The notes: generated from the sequence alone by a model not told the origin. Positions 36,240 to 44,774 are shown, counted from the stretch's first letter. The stretch is 64,000 nucleotides of DNA from Streptomyces cyaneofuscatus (GCF_000718135.1 NZ_JOEM01000004.1:186001-250000); one strand, 5' to 3'. Program-made: numbers and translations.

Positions 36240-37535
36240 ATGGTTTCCGCACCACCCGCACCACCCACCTTCCAGACCGGCTTCCCCATCCGGCCCGACC
36301 GGCTGGTGGAGGCCGCCACGCCCGAGGATGTACGGGAGGCCGTGGCGTACGCCGGCGGGCGCGGGCTGCACGTCGCCGCGCACGCCTCCGGCCACGGCCT
36401 CCCCGGCCCCGTCGAGGGCGGGGTCCTCATCGCCACCCGCGCCCTGGACTCCGTCACCGTCGACCCGGTCCGCCGTACCGCCCGGATCGGCGCGGGCGCG
36501 AGCTGGGGCCGGGTGATCGAGGCGGCGGCCCCGCACGGGCTCGCCCCGCTCAACGGCTCCTCCCCCTCCGTGGGCGCCGTCTCCTACACGCTGGGCGGTG
36601 GGCTCGGAATCCTGGCCCGGGAGTTCGGGTACGCCGCCGACCACGTGCGCTCGCTGGACGTGGTGACCGCCGACGGCACCGCACGCCGGGTCACGCCGGA
36701 GCGCGAGCCGGAGCTCTTCTGGGGGCTGCGCGGGGGTGGGCACCGGCTGGGGGTGGTGACCGGCATGGAGATCGCTCTGGTGGCGGTGGAGCGGCTCTAC
36801 GGCGGCTCGATCGTCTTCGACGGGGCGTGGGCGGCCGAGGTGGTGCGCGGCTATCTGGCGTGGACGCGGACCGTGCCGGAGACCCTGACCTCGTCGCTGG
36901 CCGCGCTCGTCTACCCCGCCCTGCCGCAGTTGCCGGAGGAGCTGCGCGGGCGGTACGTGATCTCCGTGCGGGTGGCGTTCACGGGGAGCGCGGAGGAGGG
37001 CGAGCGGCTGGTGGCGCCGTTGCGGGCGATCGGGAGGTCCGCGCCGATCCTCTCGGACTTGCTGCGGGAGATGCCGTACACCGAGAGCCACACCATCCAC
37101 AGCGACCCGCCGTTCCCGCACGCCTACTACGGGGACAGTGCGGTGCTCGGCGAGCCGGACGCGGAGCGGACCGTACAGGCGTTTGAACTGGCCGGGCCCC
37201 GGGCGCCGATGATGACCGTGGTGCAGCTCAACCACCTGGGCGGGGCACTGGCTGCGCGGCCGGAGGTGGAGAACGCCGTGCCGTACCGCGATGCCGGGTT
37301 CCTGCTGCGGCTGCTGTCGCCGCTGGACGGTACGGAGGTGGGCGCGGTGCGTGCGCTGTACGGGGAGGTGGGGCGGGTGCTGGAGCCGGCCGTCCTGGGG
37401 CGGTCGCTGAACTTCTCCTTCGGCGGCGGGGACCGTACCGCCGGTTTCCATGAGGCGGAGACGGCGAAGAGGCTCGCCGGTCTGGTCTCCCAGTACGATC
37501 CGGCGGGCCTCTTCGGTGGCCCGTACGGGGCCTGA
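36240..37535 (+). CDS. FAD-binding oxidoreductase (BBE/PCMH type)
   Basis: Protein of 431 residues. The FAD-binding PCMH domain covers about 20-190 with HVAAHASGHGLPG (region of the histidine that binds FAD covalently in berberine-bridge-type enzymes), SVGAVSYTLGGGLGILAREFG and GLRGGGHRLGVVTGM. A substrate domain and a short C-terminal BBE-like motif (LNFSFGGGDRTAGF) follow. The oxidised substrate is unknown: sugars, alkaloids and polyketides are all known in the family. ATG at 36240 has GAAGGAG upstream, buried in a strong hairpin. It stands alone between a permease and bioY. Confidence 0.88.
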   Translation: MVSAPPAPPTFQTGFPIRPDRLVEAATPEDVREAVAYAGGRGLHVAAHASGHGLPGPVEGGVLIATRALDSVTVDPVRRTARIGAGASWGRVIEAAAPHGLAPLNGSSPSVGAVSYTLGGGLGILAREFGYAADHVRSLDVVTADGTARRVTPEREPELFWGLRGGGHRLGVVTGMEIALVAVERLYGGSIVFDGAWAAEVVRGYLAWTRTVPETLTSSLAALVYPALPQLPEELRGRYVISVRVAFTGSAEEGERLVAPLRAIGRSAPILSDLLREMPYTESHTIHSDPPFPHAYYGDSAVLGEPDAERTVQAFELAGPRAPMMTVVQLNHLGGALAARPEVENAVPYRDAGFLLRLLSPLDGTEVGAVRALYGEVGRVLEPAVLGRSLNFSFGGGDRTAGFHEAETAKRLAGLVSQYDPAGLFGGPYGA

Positions 37536-37553
37536 GTCTTCGGGCGAACGGGA

Positions 37554-38147
37554 TCAGCCTCGGCGGCCCAGCAGCTTCCAGGAGGCGGGTAGCGCGCCCA
37601 TCGCCAGGGCCGCCTTGAGCGCGTCGCCGATCAGGAACGGGACGAGGCCGGCCGCGACGGCGGCGCTCAGGGACATGCCGGTGGCGAGCGCCAGGTAGGG
37701 CACGCCGACGGCGTAGATGATCGCGGAGCCGATCACCATCGTGCCCGCCGTGCGGAGCACCGAGCGGTCACCGCCGCGGCGGGCGAGGGCGCCGACGACG
37801 GTGGCGGCGAGCAGCATCCCGAGGATGTAGCCGAGGGACGGCATCGCGTAGCCCGAGGTGCCCTCCGCGAACCACGGCATCCCGGCCATGCCGACGACCG
37901 CGTACAGCGCCAGGGCGAGGAAGCCGCGGCGGGCGCCGAGCGCGGTGCCGATGAGGAGCGCGGCGAAGGTCTGGCCGGTGACGGGGACCGGGGAGCCGGG
38001 GACGGGGACGGAGATCTGCGCCGCGATGCCGGTGAGGGCGGCGCCGCCCAGCACGAGGGCCGCGTCGACGGCGTAGCGGTGCCGGGCTGCGGGCAGCAGG
38101 TCGGCGAGGACCGCTCCGGAACGGACGGGGGCGGCAGCAGTGCTCAT
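37554..38147 (-). CDS. bioY: Biotin transporter substrate-binding subunit BioY
   Basis: S component of an ECF-type vitamin transporter; 197 residues and about six membrane helices. Family motifs are AAQISVPVPGSPVPVTGQTFAALLIG near the first loop, then GMAGMPWFAEGTSGYAMPSLGYILGML. No ECF ATPases or T component are next to it, so it would work alone or with a shared energising module. It is divergent from the second permease over 300 bp. No BioQ or BirA site is recognised with confidence. Confidence 0.95.
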   Translation of the reverse strand: MSTAAAPVRSGAVLADLLPAARHRYAVDAALVLGGAALTGIAAQISVPVPGSPVPVTGQTFAALLIGTALGARRGFLALALYAVVGMAGMPWFAEGTSGYAMPSLGYILGMLLAATVVGALARRGGDRSVLRTAGTMVIGSAIIYAVGVPYLALATGMSLSAAVAAGLVPFLIGDALKAALAMGALPASWKLLGRRG

Positions 38148-38193
38148 CGGGTCTCCGCGGGTGAGGGCAGGCGGGCTGGGACGGCTCCGCCAG

Positions 38194-38221
38194 GCAGGTG
38201 GGGTGGGGCAGGTGGGGTGGG
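38194..38221. repeat. Perfect 14-bp tandem repeat with G-quadruplex pattern
   Basis: Two exact copies of GCAGGTGGGGTGGG. The G-rich strand reads GGGG-T-GGGG-CAGGT-GGGG-T-GGG, which satisfies the usual four-tract quadruplex rule. It lies 47 bp upstream of the bioY start, on the strand that is template for bioY. Confidence 0.75.
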
Positions 38222-38401
38222 ACTGCTGCCGACGTTAGCCCAGCAGTGAACGACCGATCACCATCAGCCGCCCACAAAGCGGTGGTTGACGGGTTGGTGG
38301 GATTCGCACAAAGGTCCCCGCGCAATCGCCGCTGGGCGTGATGCTCGTCACTGAGGTGGGGCGGTGGGTGGTCCGTTTTGGCGGGAGGGGCATCGCGGGC
38401 C

Positions 38402-38415
38402 CAGACTGTAGGTTC
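38402..38415 (+). promoter_or_regulatory. Shared promoter motif upstream of permease 2
   Basis: CAGACTGTAGGTTC lies 46 bp before the ATG; TAGGTT fits a -10 element. The same motif with one change (CAGACTGTGGGTTC, 39972-39985) lies 49 bp before permease 3, implying a common duplicated promoter. Confidence 0.5.
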
Positions 38416-38447
38416 CCCATAAATGATCCGAGAGTGACCCGCACACC

Positions 38448-39899
38448 ATGCACGAGGCTCCCCCCACCCCGTCCGGGGCTTCCACGACCCCTGCTGAGCC
38501 CCTGGAGCACGGGCTGAAACAGCGTCACCTCACGATGCTCGGGCTCGGCGGGGTGATCGGGGCCGGGCTGTTCGTCGGGTCGGGCGCGGGCATCGCGGTG
38601 GCGGGGCCCGCCATCGTCGTCTCGTACCTGATCGCGGGCGCGCTCGCGATGCTGGTCATGCGGATGCTCGGCGAGATGTCCGCCGCGATGCCCGCCTCCG
38701 GCTCCTTCTCCGTGCACGCGGAGCGGGCGCTCGGGCGGTGGGCCGGGTTCAGCGTCGGCTGGCTGTACTGGTTCCTGCTCGTCGTGGTCCTCGCCGTGGA
38801 GGCGACGGCCGCCGCGCAGATCGCCCACGGGTGGGTGCCGGCGGTCGAACCGTGGGCGTGGGTGCTGCTGTTCATGATCGTGTTCACCGCGGCCAACCTG
38901 GCGGCGGTGAAGAACTTCGGCGAGTTCGAGTTCTGGTTCGCCTCCTTGAAGGTCGGCGCGATCGTGGTCTTTCTGGTGCTCGGCGGCCTGGCGGTCTTCG
39001 GCCTGCTCCCGGACACCGACCCGGTCGGGATGACCAACCTGACCGGCCAGGGGGGCTTCCTGCCGAACGGCTGGGGCGGGGTCGTCTCCGGCGTCCTGAC
39101 CGTGGTCTTCGCCTTCGGCGGCCTGGAGGTCGTCACCATCGCCGCCGCCGAGACGGACGACCCGGCGCGCGCGGTCGGGCGCGCGGTGCGCAGCGCGGTG
39201 GTGCGCATCCTCTTCTTCTACGTCGGGTCGATGCTGGTCATCGTGACCGTGCTGCCGTGGACCGCCCAGCAGGCCGGGCTGAGCCCGTACGTGAAGGTGC
39301 TGGACTCGATCGGGGTGCCGTCGGCCGGGCAGATCATGAACATCGTGGTGTTCGTGGCGCTGCTCTCGGCGCTCAACGCCAATCTGTACGGCTCCTCGCG
39401 GATGGTGTTCTCGCTGGCCGAGCGCGGGGAGGCGCCGCGCGGGCTGCTGAAGGTGTCCCGCAGGCCTGGTACGGAGGGCGGGGTGCCCCGGCGGGCGGTG
39501 CTGGCCTCGGTGGCGTTCGGCTTCGTCTCCGTCCTGCTCAATCTGCTCTGGCCGGACACCGTGTTCCTCTACATGCTCAACTCCGTCGGCGCGGTGCTCC
39601 TGTTCGTCTGGGCGCTGATCGCCGCCTCCCAACTGCGGCTGCGCGCCCGGCTGGAGCGGGAGGCGCCGGGTGCGCTCGCGCTGCGGATGTGGTGGTTCCC
39701 GTATCTGACCTGGCTGACGCTGGCGGGGCTGCTGGGGGTGCTGGTGCTGATGCTGACGGATGCCGACGCGCGGCCGCAGGTGCTGTGGTCGGCGGGGGCG
39801 ACGGCGCTGGTGCTGCTGGTGGCGGTGGGGCGTCAGTGGCGGGAGCAGCGGGGACGCACGGGGTCGGAACGCAAGGGGTCGGCCCTTACCGGCCGGTAG
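38448..39899 (+). CDS. Amino-acid permease 2 (APC superfamily)
   Basis: Protein of 483 residues and twelve membrane segments. The first helix has GLGGVIGAGLFVGSGAGIAVAGPA; GEMSAAMPASGSFSVHAERALGRWAGF and KNFGEFEFWFASLKV mark the AAT/GabP subfamily. It is highly similar by eye to permease 3, sharing motifs through the whole length, and less so to permease 1. ATG at 38448 begins MHEAPPTPSG. A proton-coupled amino-acid importer; substrate unknown. Confidence 0.92.
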   Translation: MHEAPPTPSGASTTPAEPLEHGLKQRHLTMLGLGGVIGAGLFVGSGAGIAVAGPAIVVSYLIAGALAMLVMRMLGEMSAAMPASGSFSVHAERALGRWAGFSVGWLYWFLLVVVLAVEATAAAQIAHGWVPAVEPWAWVLLFMIVFTAANLAAVKNFGEFEFWFASLKVGAIVVFLVLGGLAVFGLLPDTDPVGMTNLTGQGGFLPNGWGGVVSGVLTVVFAFGGLEVVTIAAAETDDPARAVGRAVRSAVVRILFFYVGSMLVIVTVLPWTAQQAGLSPYVKVLDSIGVPSAGQIMNIVVFVALLSALNANLYGSSRMVFSLAERGEAPRGLLKVSRRPGTEGGVPRRAVLASVAFGFVSVLLNLLWPDTVFLYMLNSVGAVLLFVWALIAASQLRLRARLEREAPGALALRMWWFPYLTWLTLAGLLGVLVLMLTDADARPQVLWSAGATALVLLVAVGRQWREQRGRTGSERKGSALTGR

Positions 39900-39971
39900 G
39901 CGCGTGTGCACCTTGTGTGAGCCTCGTGCCCGTATAGCGGACACCCGTTCCGTGTGAGCGGTGCGGATGCT

Positions 39972-39985
39972 CAGACTGTGGGTTC
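39972..39985 (+). promoter_or_regulatory. Shared promoter motif upstream of permease 3
   Basis: CAGACTGTGGGTTC, a near copy of the motif at 38402-38415 and at nearly the same distance from the start codon. This permease therefore probably has its own promoter although permease 2 ends only 121 bp upstream. Confidence 0.5.
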
Positions 39986-40020
39986 GTTCCCCTGTCTCCG
40001 CTAGCGAACAGAGCTTGTCC

Positions 40021-41493
40021 ATGTCTCGGACCTCCGCGTCTCCCCCCACCGCTGACTCCGCGGCCCCCACCGGGGCCTCGGCGGACTCCGCGGCCCCCAC
40101 CGGGGCCTCGGCGGACTCCGCGCTCACCCACGGTCTCAAGCAGCGGCACCTCTCGATGATCGCCCTCGGCGGGGTCATCGGCGCTGGGCTCTTCGTGGGC
40201 TCCGGGGCCGGGATCGCCGCCGCCGGCCCCTCGATCGTCGTCGCGTACGCGCTCTCCGGGCTGCTCGTCATGATGGTGATGCGCATGCTCGGCGAGATGT
40301 CGGCCGCCAACCCGGCCTCCGGCTCCTTCTCCGTGCACGCCGAACGGGCGATCGGCCCCTGGGCCGGGTTCACCGCGGGCTGGTCCTTCTGGTTCCTGCT
40401 CTGCGTCGCCGTCGGCCTGGAGGGCATCGGCGCCGCCCAGATCGTCAGCGGCTGGCTGCCCGGGACGCCCGAGTGGGCCTGGGTCGCCCTGTTCATGGTG
40501 GTCTTCCTGGGGACGAACCTGGCGGCCGTGAAGAACTTCGGCGAGTTCGAGTTCTGGTTCGCCGCGCTCAAGGTCATCGCGATCACCCTGTTCCTGGTGC
40601 TCGGCCTGCTGGCGATCTTCGGCGTCCTCCCGGACACGGACGCGCCCGGTCTGACCAACCTCACCGGCGACGGCGGCTTCCTGCCCAAGGGCATGGACGG
40701 CTTCATCATCGGGCTCCTCGCCTCCGTCTTCGCGTACGGCGGTCTGGAGACCGTCACCATCGCCGCCGCCGAGTCGGAGAACCCGGTGCAGGGCGTCGCG
40801 AAGGCGGTCCGTACGGCGATGTGGCGCATCGCTGTCTTCTACATCGGCTCGATGGCCGTCATCGTCACCCTGGTCCCCTGGGACAACCCGAAGGTCGCCG
40901 AGGTCGGCCCCTTCTACGCGATGCTCGACCACCTCGGCATCGGCGGCGCCGCGCAGATCATGAACGTGGTCATCCTCATCGCCCTGCTCTCCGCGATGAA
41001 CGCCAACATCTACGGCGCCTCGCGGATGGCCCGGTCCCTGGTCGCCCGGGGCCAGGGACCGGCCGTACTCGGCAGGATCTCCTCCGGGGTGCCGCGCAAC
41101 GCGGTGCTGTTCTCCTCGGTGTTCGGCTTCCTGTGCGTGCTGCTCAGCTACTGGCGGCCGGACGACGTCTTCCCCTGGCTGCTGAACATGATCGGCGCGG
41201 TGATCCTGGTCGTCTGGATCTTCATCGCCGTCTCCCAGCTGATCCTGCGCCGCCGCACCGAGCGCGAGTCGCCCGAGAAGCTGGTCGTACGGATGTGGCT
41301 CTTCCCGGTCCTCACGATCGTCGCCCTGGCGGGCATGGCGGGCATCTTCCTGCTGATGCTGCGCCAGCCGGACACCCGCGACCAGCTGTTGGCCACGGGG
41401 GCGCTGACGGCGGTGCTGATCGGCATCGGTGTCGTACGTCAGCGGCGGCTCCGCAGCAGTGACGCCGCCGAGATCCCGGCGCAGCGGAAGTAG
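40021..41493 (+). CDS. Amino-acid permease 3 (APC superfamily)
   Basis: Protein of 490 residues from ATG at 40021 (MSRTSASPPT). The N-terminal cytosolic tail contains a tandem DSAAPTGASA repeat (two exact copies plus DSA) encoded by 30-bp units at 40054 and 40084. The APC core begins at GLKQRHLSMIALGGVIGAGLF; it has twelve helices and AAT/GabP motifs (GEMSAANPASGSFSVHAERAIG, KNFGEFEFWFAALKV). Closest in the window to permease 2, consistent with tandem duplication. Confidence 0.92.
   Translation: MSRTSASPPTADSAAPTGASADSAAPTGASADSALTHGLKQRHLSMIALGGVIGAGLFVGSGAGIAAAGPSIVVAYALSGLLVMMVMRMLGEMSAANPASGSFSVHAERAIGPWAGFTAGWSFWFLLCVAVGLEGIGAAQIVSGWLPGTPEWAWVALFMVVFLGTNLAAVKNFGEFEFWFAALKVIAITLFLVLGLLAIFGVLPDTDAPGLTNLTGDGGFLPKGMDGFIIGLLASVFAYGGLETVTIAAAESENPVQGVAKAVRTAMWRIAVFYIGSMAVIVTLVPWDNPKVAEVGPFYAMLDHLGIGGAAQIMNVVILIALLSAMNANIYGASRMARSLVARGQGPAVLGRISSGVPRNAVLFSSVFGFLCVLLSYWRPDDVFPWLLNMIGAVILVVWIFIAVSQLILRRRTERESPEKLVVRMWLFPVLTIVALAGMAGIFLLMLRQPDTRDQLLATGALTAVLIGIGVVRQRRLRSSDAAEIPAQRK
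40054..40123 (+). repeat. 30-bp tandem repeats inside permease 3
   Basis: Two identical 30-bp units (40054-40083, 40084-40113) and the first 10 bp of a third encode repeated DSAAPTGASA in the disordered tail. The period is in frame, so copy number can vary without breaking the gene. Confidence 0.9.
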
Positions 41494-41538
41494 CCGCTAG
41501 CCGCCCGCTGCTGTGATCCGGGGGGCGGGGGATGCCTA

Positions 41539-41563
41539 AGGCGGGGCGGCTCCTCTGCCCCGC
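41539..41563. terminator. Terminator between permease 3 and the membrane-protein gene
   Basis: GGCGGGGC, a 9-nt loop, then GCCCCGCC, lying between convergent genes. Confidence 0.7.
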
Positions 41564-41581
41564 CCTCCCTGGCCTTCCCGG

Positions 41582-43462
41582 TCACAGCAGAAGCAGCACC
41601 GCCGCGCCCCACAGCACCGAGAGGGCCACCAGCGGCGGCCCGGCCGGCATGCCCTGCCGTGACGCCGGCGCCTCCTCGGCCGGGCGCAGCTCCGGGTCGA
41701 GGTGCAGGGCCCGCACCTCGTCGGCAGCGCGCACGGCATACGGCTCACGGCCCAGGCGGCGCTCCAGCCACGCCCAGCCGGTGGGGGCCAGGTCGACGTT
41801 GTCGTGGCCCTTGCCCGTGCCGATACGGATGCCGTCCTCGTGGTGGCGTACGGCGGTGATCGCGTCCCACTCGGCCCGCCGGACGCGCCACGCCCCGGTC
41901 ACCCACAGCCCGTCGCGGTCGGCGGTGATCCGCCAGGTGAGCGTCGTCGCCACGGTCGAGATCAGCCACGACAGGGCCACGGGCAGCCACAGCCAGGACC
42001 ACGACGGTCCGTCGTCGAGCATGGCCCAGATGCCGCCGCCCTGCACCACCAGCAGGCAGAGGCCCACGGCGCGCGAGAAGCCGTGCGCCTTCCACACCCG
42101 CAGGCCCGGGCCGGGCGTCATGGCGGCGGCGATCTCCTCGACGGACCGCCTCTCGTTCTTCCGCCTACGGCTCTTCGCTCCGCGCGTCAGCAGCCTGGGG
42201 ACGGCCGGCTTCACGGCGGTGACGCTGCACTCGACCAATACCTCCGGCTCGTCCGCGTCGAGGCGCGCGGCGAGGGCGACCTCGGCGCCGGCGTAGGGGG
42301 CGCCGTACAGGACCGCCTCCCGCAGCGGCGGGGGCGGGTCGTCGCCGCTGAGGATCTGCCTGACCTTGGTGAGGTCGACGGCGTCCGCTTCCCCCTCGTC
42401 GCCCTCCTTCTGCTCCTCCTCGTCCTCCTCCTCGAAGGCGTGCAGCGAGTGGAAGTGCAGGATGGGCCGGAGGGCCTCCCGGTCGTCTGCCGCGAACACC
42501 CAGGTACGGGCGTCCTCATGTCCCTCACGCACCAGCACTTTCAGCACCGGCAGCGTTCGGGGCCGCAGCCGCGCCGAACGCGTCCGCCCGTCCACGCCGT
42601 TCGCGAAGAACCCCAGCGCCGCGGCCGCGCCGCCCAGCACCAGCGTCTCCCAGCCGAAGGCGTCGTACGGCTCCGCGACCAGCGCCGCCCAGTCGCCGTC
42701 CACCACGATGTCGACCCGGCTGCCCTCGGGGAAGTCCTCGGGGAAGGCCGTCTCGAAGCGATGGGTCCGCTCGTCGGCCTCCACCTTCAGGATGTCGATG
42801 CCGTCGTCATCCTGCTCCTGGGCCACGACGAGGCCGGACAGGTGCGTGGCGCCCGCGGCCCGCTCCTCGTACGCGTCGGCGACCTGCTGGGCCTGCCAGG
42901 AGCCGAACCCGGCGGCGGCGAGCATCAGGGCGGCCAGGGCGAAGGAGAACCGGCCCCGGCGGAACGTCAGCGCGGCGGCGGGCAACGGCTGCGCGACCGG
43001 CCCGGCCGCCTCCAGGGCCAGCGCCCGCTGCCGCCCGGCGAGGGTGAGCCGGTGGATGATCCCGGCGGTGGTGAACGCGGCGGCCACGGGGTAGGCCAGT
43101 GCGTACGGTTCGCCGAACGACTCGGTGAAGCCGCCGTCCTCGGCGAACCCCACCAGCCCGGCCGCCAGCCCCACGAGGGCCAGCCGGGGCTGCCGCCACA
43201 CCCAGTACGGGGTCACCACCAGCACGACCATCATCCCGAGCCCCGACCAGTCGGTGCCGCACGGCTCGGCGGACGTACAGGGGGCAAGGGGAGCCTCCCC
43301 CATGTACCAGAACATCGAGACGACCAGCGCCAGCACCGCCCAGAGCGGGTGCGCCCACCGGGCGGGCACGGCGGCGAGCCAGCGCTCGGCGTCGGGGGTC
43401 CGCCAGTCGGCGGTGCCGGGGGGTATGTGTTCGGCGGGCAGCGGCACGGGAAGACTGTTCAC
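41582..43462 (-). CDS. Unknown large membrane protein next to the IS end
   Basis: Protein of 626 residues, unrecognised. Two hydrophobic pairs occur in the first 150 residues (HPLWAVLALVVSMFWYM, MMVVLVVTPYWVW), another at about 170-190, and one near 270; a soluble domain follows with an acidic stretch FEEEDEEEQKEGDEGEAD. Membrane helices return near 475-520 (WLWLPVALSWLISTVATTLTW), followed by a PH-like segment (GLWVTGAWRVRRAEWDAITAVR) and a final C-terminal helix. The architecture suggests a membrane-bound sensor or scaffold. GTG at 43462 overlaps the TGA of a three-codon ORF (ATG at 43470) as GTGA. The AGGAG ahead of that ATG belongs to the end of the neighbouring IS element. The promoter is presumably within or beyond the IS. 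Confidence 0.82.
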   Translation of the reverse strand: MNSLPVPLPAEHIPPGTADWRTPDAERWLAAVPARWAHPLWAVLALVVSMFWYMGEAPLAPCTSAEPCGTDWSGLGMMVVLVVTPYWVWRQPRLALVGLAAGLVGFAEDGGFTESFGEPYALAYPVAAAFTTAGIIHRLTLAGRQRALALEAAGPVAQPLPAAALTFRRGRFSFALAALMLAAAGFGSWQAQQVADAYEERAAGATHLSGLVVAQEQDDDGIDILKVEADERTHRFETAFPEDFPEGSRVDIVVDGDWAALVAEPYDAFGWETLVLGGAAAALGFFANGVDGRTRSARLRPRTLPVLKVLVREGHEDARTWVFAADDREALRPILHFHSLHAFEEEDEEEQKEGDEGEADAVDLTKVRQILSGDDPPPPLREAVLYGAPYAGAEVALAARLDADEPEVLVECSVTAVKPAVPRLLTRGAKSRRRKNERRSVEEIAAAMTPGPGLRVWKAHGFSRAVGLCLLVVQGGGIWAMLDDGPSWSWLWLPVALSWLISTVATTLTWRITADRDGLWVTGAWRVRRAEWDAITAVRHHEDGIRIGTGKGHDNVDLAPTGWAWLERRLGREPYAVRAADEVRALHLDPELRPAEEAPASRQGMPAGPPLVALSVLWGAAVLLLL

Positions 43463-43477
43463 CAGCGCATTGTGACT

Positions 43478-43500
43478 CCTCCCCCGATGAATCCGGGAGT
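43478..43500 (-). other. IS end hairpin next to tnpB (right end, omega-RNA 3' part)
   Basis: Imperfect palindrome starting 7 bp beyond the tnpB stop. In IS200/IS605 elements the tnpB 3' region and this end produce the omega (re)RNA that guides TnpB. On the minus strand it ends in GGGGGAGGAGTCAC, and whatever follows would act as guide sequence, here the start of the membrane-protein gene. Confidence 0.6.
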
Positions 43501-43506
43501 TTCTCG

Positions 43507-44721
43507 TTACGCCGGGTTGGCGCCGCGACGGACCAGCCCGGCCCGTAGAACGTTGAGTGCTCCGACTGTGTCAGCGTGCGCGGTGTGGCCGCACGACTGG
43601 CAGTGGAACTTCTCCTGTGTGGGCCGGTTCTCCGCTGAGACGTGCCCACATTCGGGGCAGGTACGGGAGGTGTTGCGGGGGTCCACGGCGATCACTTCCC
43701 GTCCGGCGCTCTCAGCCTTGGCATGCAGGATCGTCAGGAACACCCCCCATCCGGCGTCAGAAATACTGCGGTTGAGCCCAGCCTTCGCGGCGGACCCGTT
43801 GGGCAGGAAGCTGCCCGCGTTCTCGAGGTCGGGCTTGGGTGCGGGGGCCTTGACCATGTTGCGGATCTTGAGGTCTTCGTGCGCGATGAAGTCATGCATG
43901 CGGACCAGGCCGAGCGCGGCCTTGTGCGCGTGGTCGAGCCGCTGGCGCCGGACCTTGCCGTGCAGCGCAGCGACCTTCTCCACGGCGCGCCGGTGGTTGC
44001 CGGTCCGGTCCTTGGCCTTGCGGCGCGGAAACCGGGACAGGGCTTGCTGCGCAGCTTTGATCTTCGCGGCCGCGCGGCGACCGTAGCGCGGGTTGGTAAT
44101 GAACTCGCCGTTGGAATCGGCAAGGAAGCCGACGATGCCCAGATCGATCCCGACCACGCTGCCGGTCGGCGGCAGCGGCTCGGGCCGGGCCTGCTCGGCG
44201 GTCAGTACGACGAACCACTTACGGCCCTCGCGCTTGACGCTGACGGTTTTGATCCTGCCAGCCACCGACCGGTGCTGGTTGACCTTGACGTGCCCGACGC
44301 CCTGGAGGCGGATGCGAGTGACGGGATCGTGCGGGGTGGAGTCCCAGCGGCAGCCGTCGCCGTCCTTGGGAAACTCCACCGTGCCAAACCAGTTCACCCC
44401 GCGAAAGCGCGGATAGCCTGGTGTGTCACCGGACTTGACTCGGCGGAAGAACGCTTGCATCGCCTTGTCCAGACGGCGCAACGTCGCCTGCTGTGAGGAG
44501 AACGACCAGCGGCCCTGACGCTCCGGGTCGAACGCCCGGATGTCCTTGAGCTGCGCCGACTGCACGCCGTACTTGACCGAGGTCTTCGAGACGTGCCGGT
44601 AAGCGTCACGCCGCTCCTGCAAAGCCCCGTTGTAGAGGGAGCAGTGATCCCGCAACATCTCGCCGAGTGCCTGCTCCTGGCGAGCGGTGGGCCGCATGAG
44701 GAACTTGTACGCCCGGATCAT
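43507..44721 (-). CDS. tnpB: TnpB, RNA-guided RuvC endonuclease of the IS200/IS605 family
   Basis: Protein of 404 residues, full length for TnpB. The N-terminal helix-turn-helix and WED-like region opens MIRAYKFLMRPTARQEQAL. The RuvC aspartate lies in VVGIDLGIVG (Asp about 193), the glutamate in HEDLKIRNM (about 282), and the third acidic residue in AHADTVGALNVL (about 384). The zinc finger is CPEC-15-CQSC. All three catalytic residues are present, although the usual ADxNAAxNI reads ADTVGALNV. A very strong ribosome-binding site (AAGGAGGTGG) precedes the ATG at 44721. TnpB is now known as a nuclease guided by RNA from the element end and not needed for transposition itself. Confidence 0.94.
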   Translation of the reverse strand: MIRAYKFLMRPTARQEQALGEMLRDHCSLYNGALQERRDAYRHVSKTSVKYGVQSAQLKDIRAFDPERQGRWSFSSQQATLRRLDKAMQAFFRRVKSGDTPGYPRFRGVNWFGTVEFPKDGDGCRWDSTPHDPVTRIRLQGVGHVKVNQHRSVAGRIKTVSVKREGRKWFVVLTAEQARPEPLPPTGSVVGIDLGIVGFLADSNGEFITNPRYGRRAAAKIKAAQQALSRFPRRKAKDRTGNHRRAVEKVAALHGKVRRQRLDHAHKAALGLVRMHDFIAHEDLKIRNMVKAPAPKPDLENAGSFLPNGSAAKAGLNRSISDAGWGVFLTILHAKAESAGREVIAVDPRNTSRTCPECGHVSAENRPTQEKFHCQSCGHTAHADTVGALNVLRAGLVRRGANPA

Positions 44722-44757
44722 TCAGCCCACCTCCTTCGGTCGAGTTCCCTCGATCCT

Positions 44758-44774
44758 AATACAGTTGGTGTATT
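44758..44774. repeat. Small inverted repeat between tnpA and tnpB
   Basis: AATACA-GTTGG-TGTATT, overlapping the expected start codon of tnpA (ATT at 44772-44774). A possible binding site or promoter part in the shared control region. Confidence 0.5.

Larger units (their letters stand above)
38148..38447. other. 300-bp divergent region of bioY and permease 2
   Basis: No gene. It contains the tandem pair GCAGGTGGGGTGGG (38194-38207 and 38208-38221) in the bioY leader and, toward the permease, CAGACTGTAGGTTC (38402-38415), a motif repeated upstream of permease 3. Confidence 0.6.

Noticed and set aside
38228..38262. Possible biotin-repressor (BioQ/BirA) site GTTAGCCCAGCAGTGAAC near bioY
   Set aside because: Only the outer three bases on each side are complementary; the match to known biotin operators is too weak to report.
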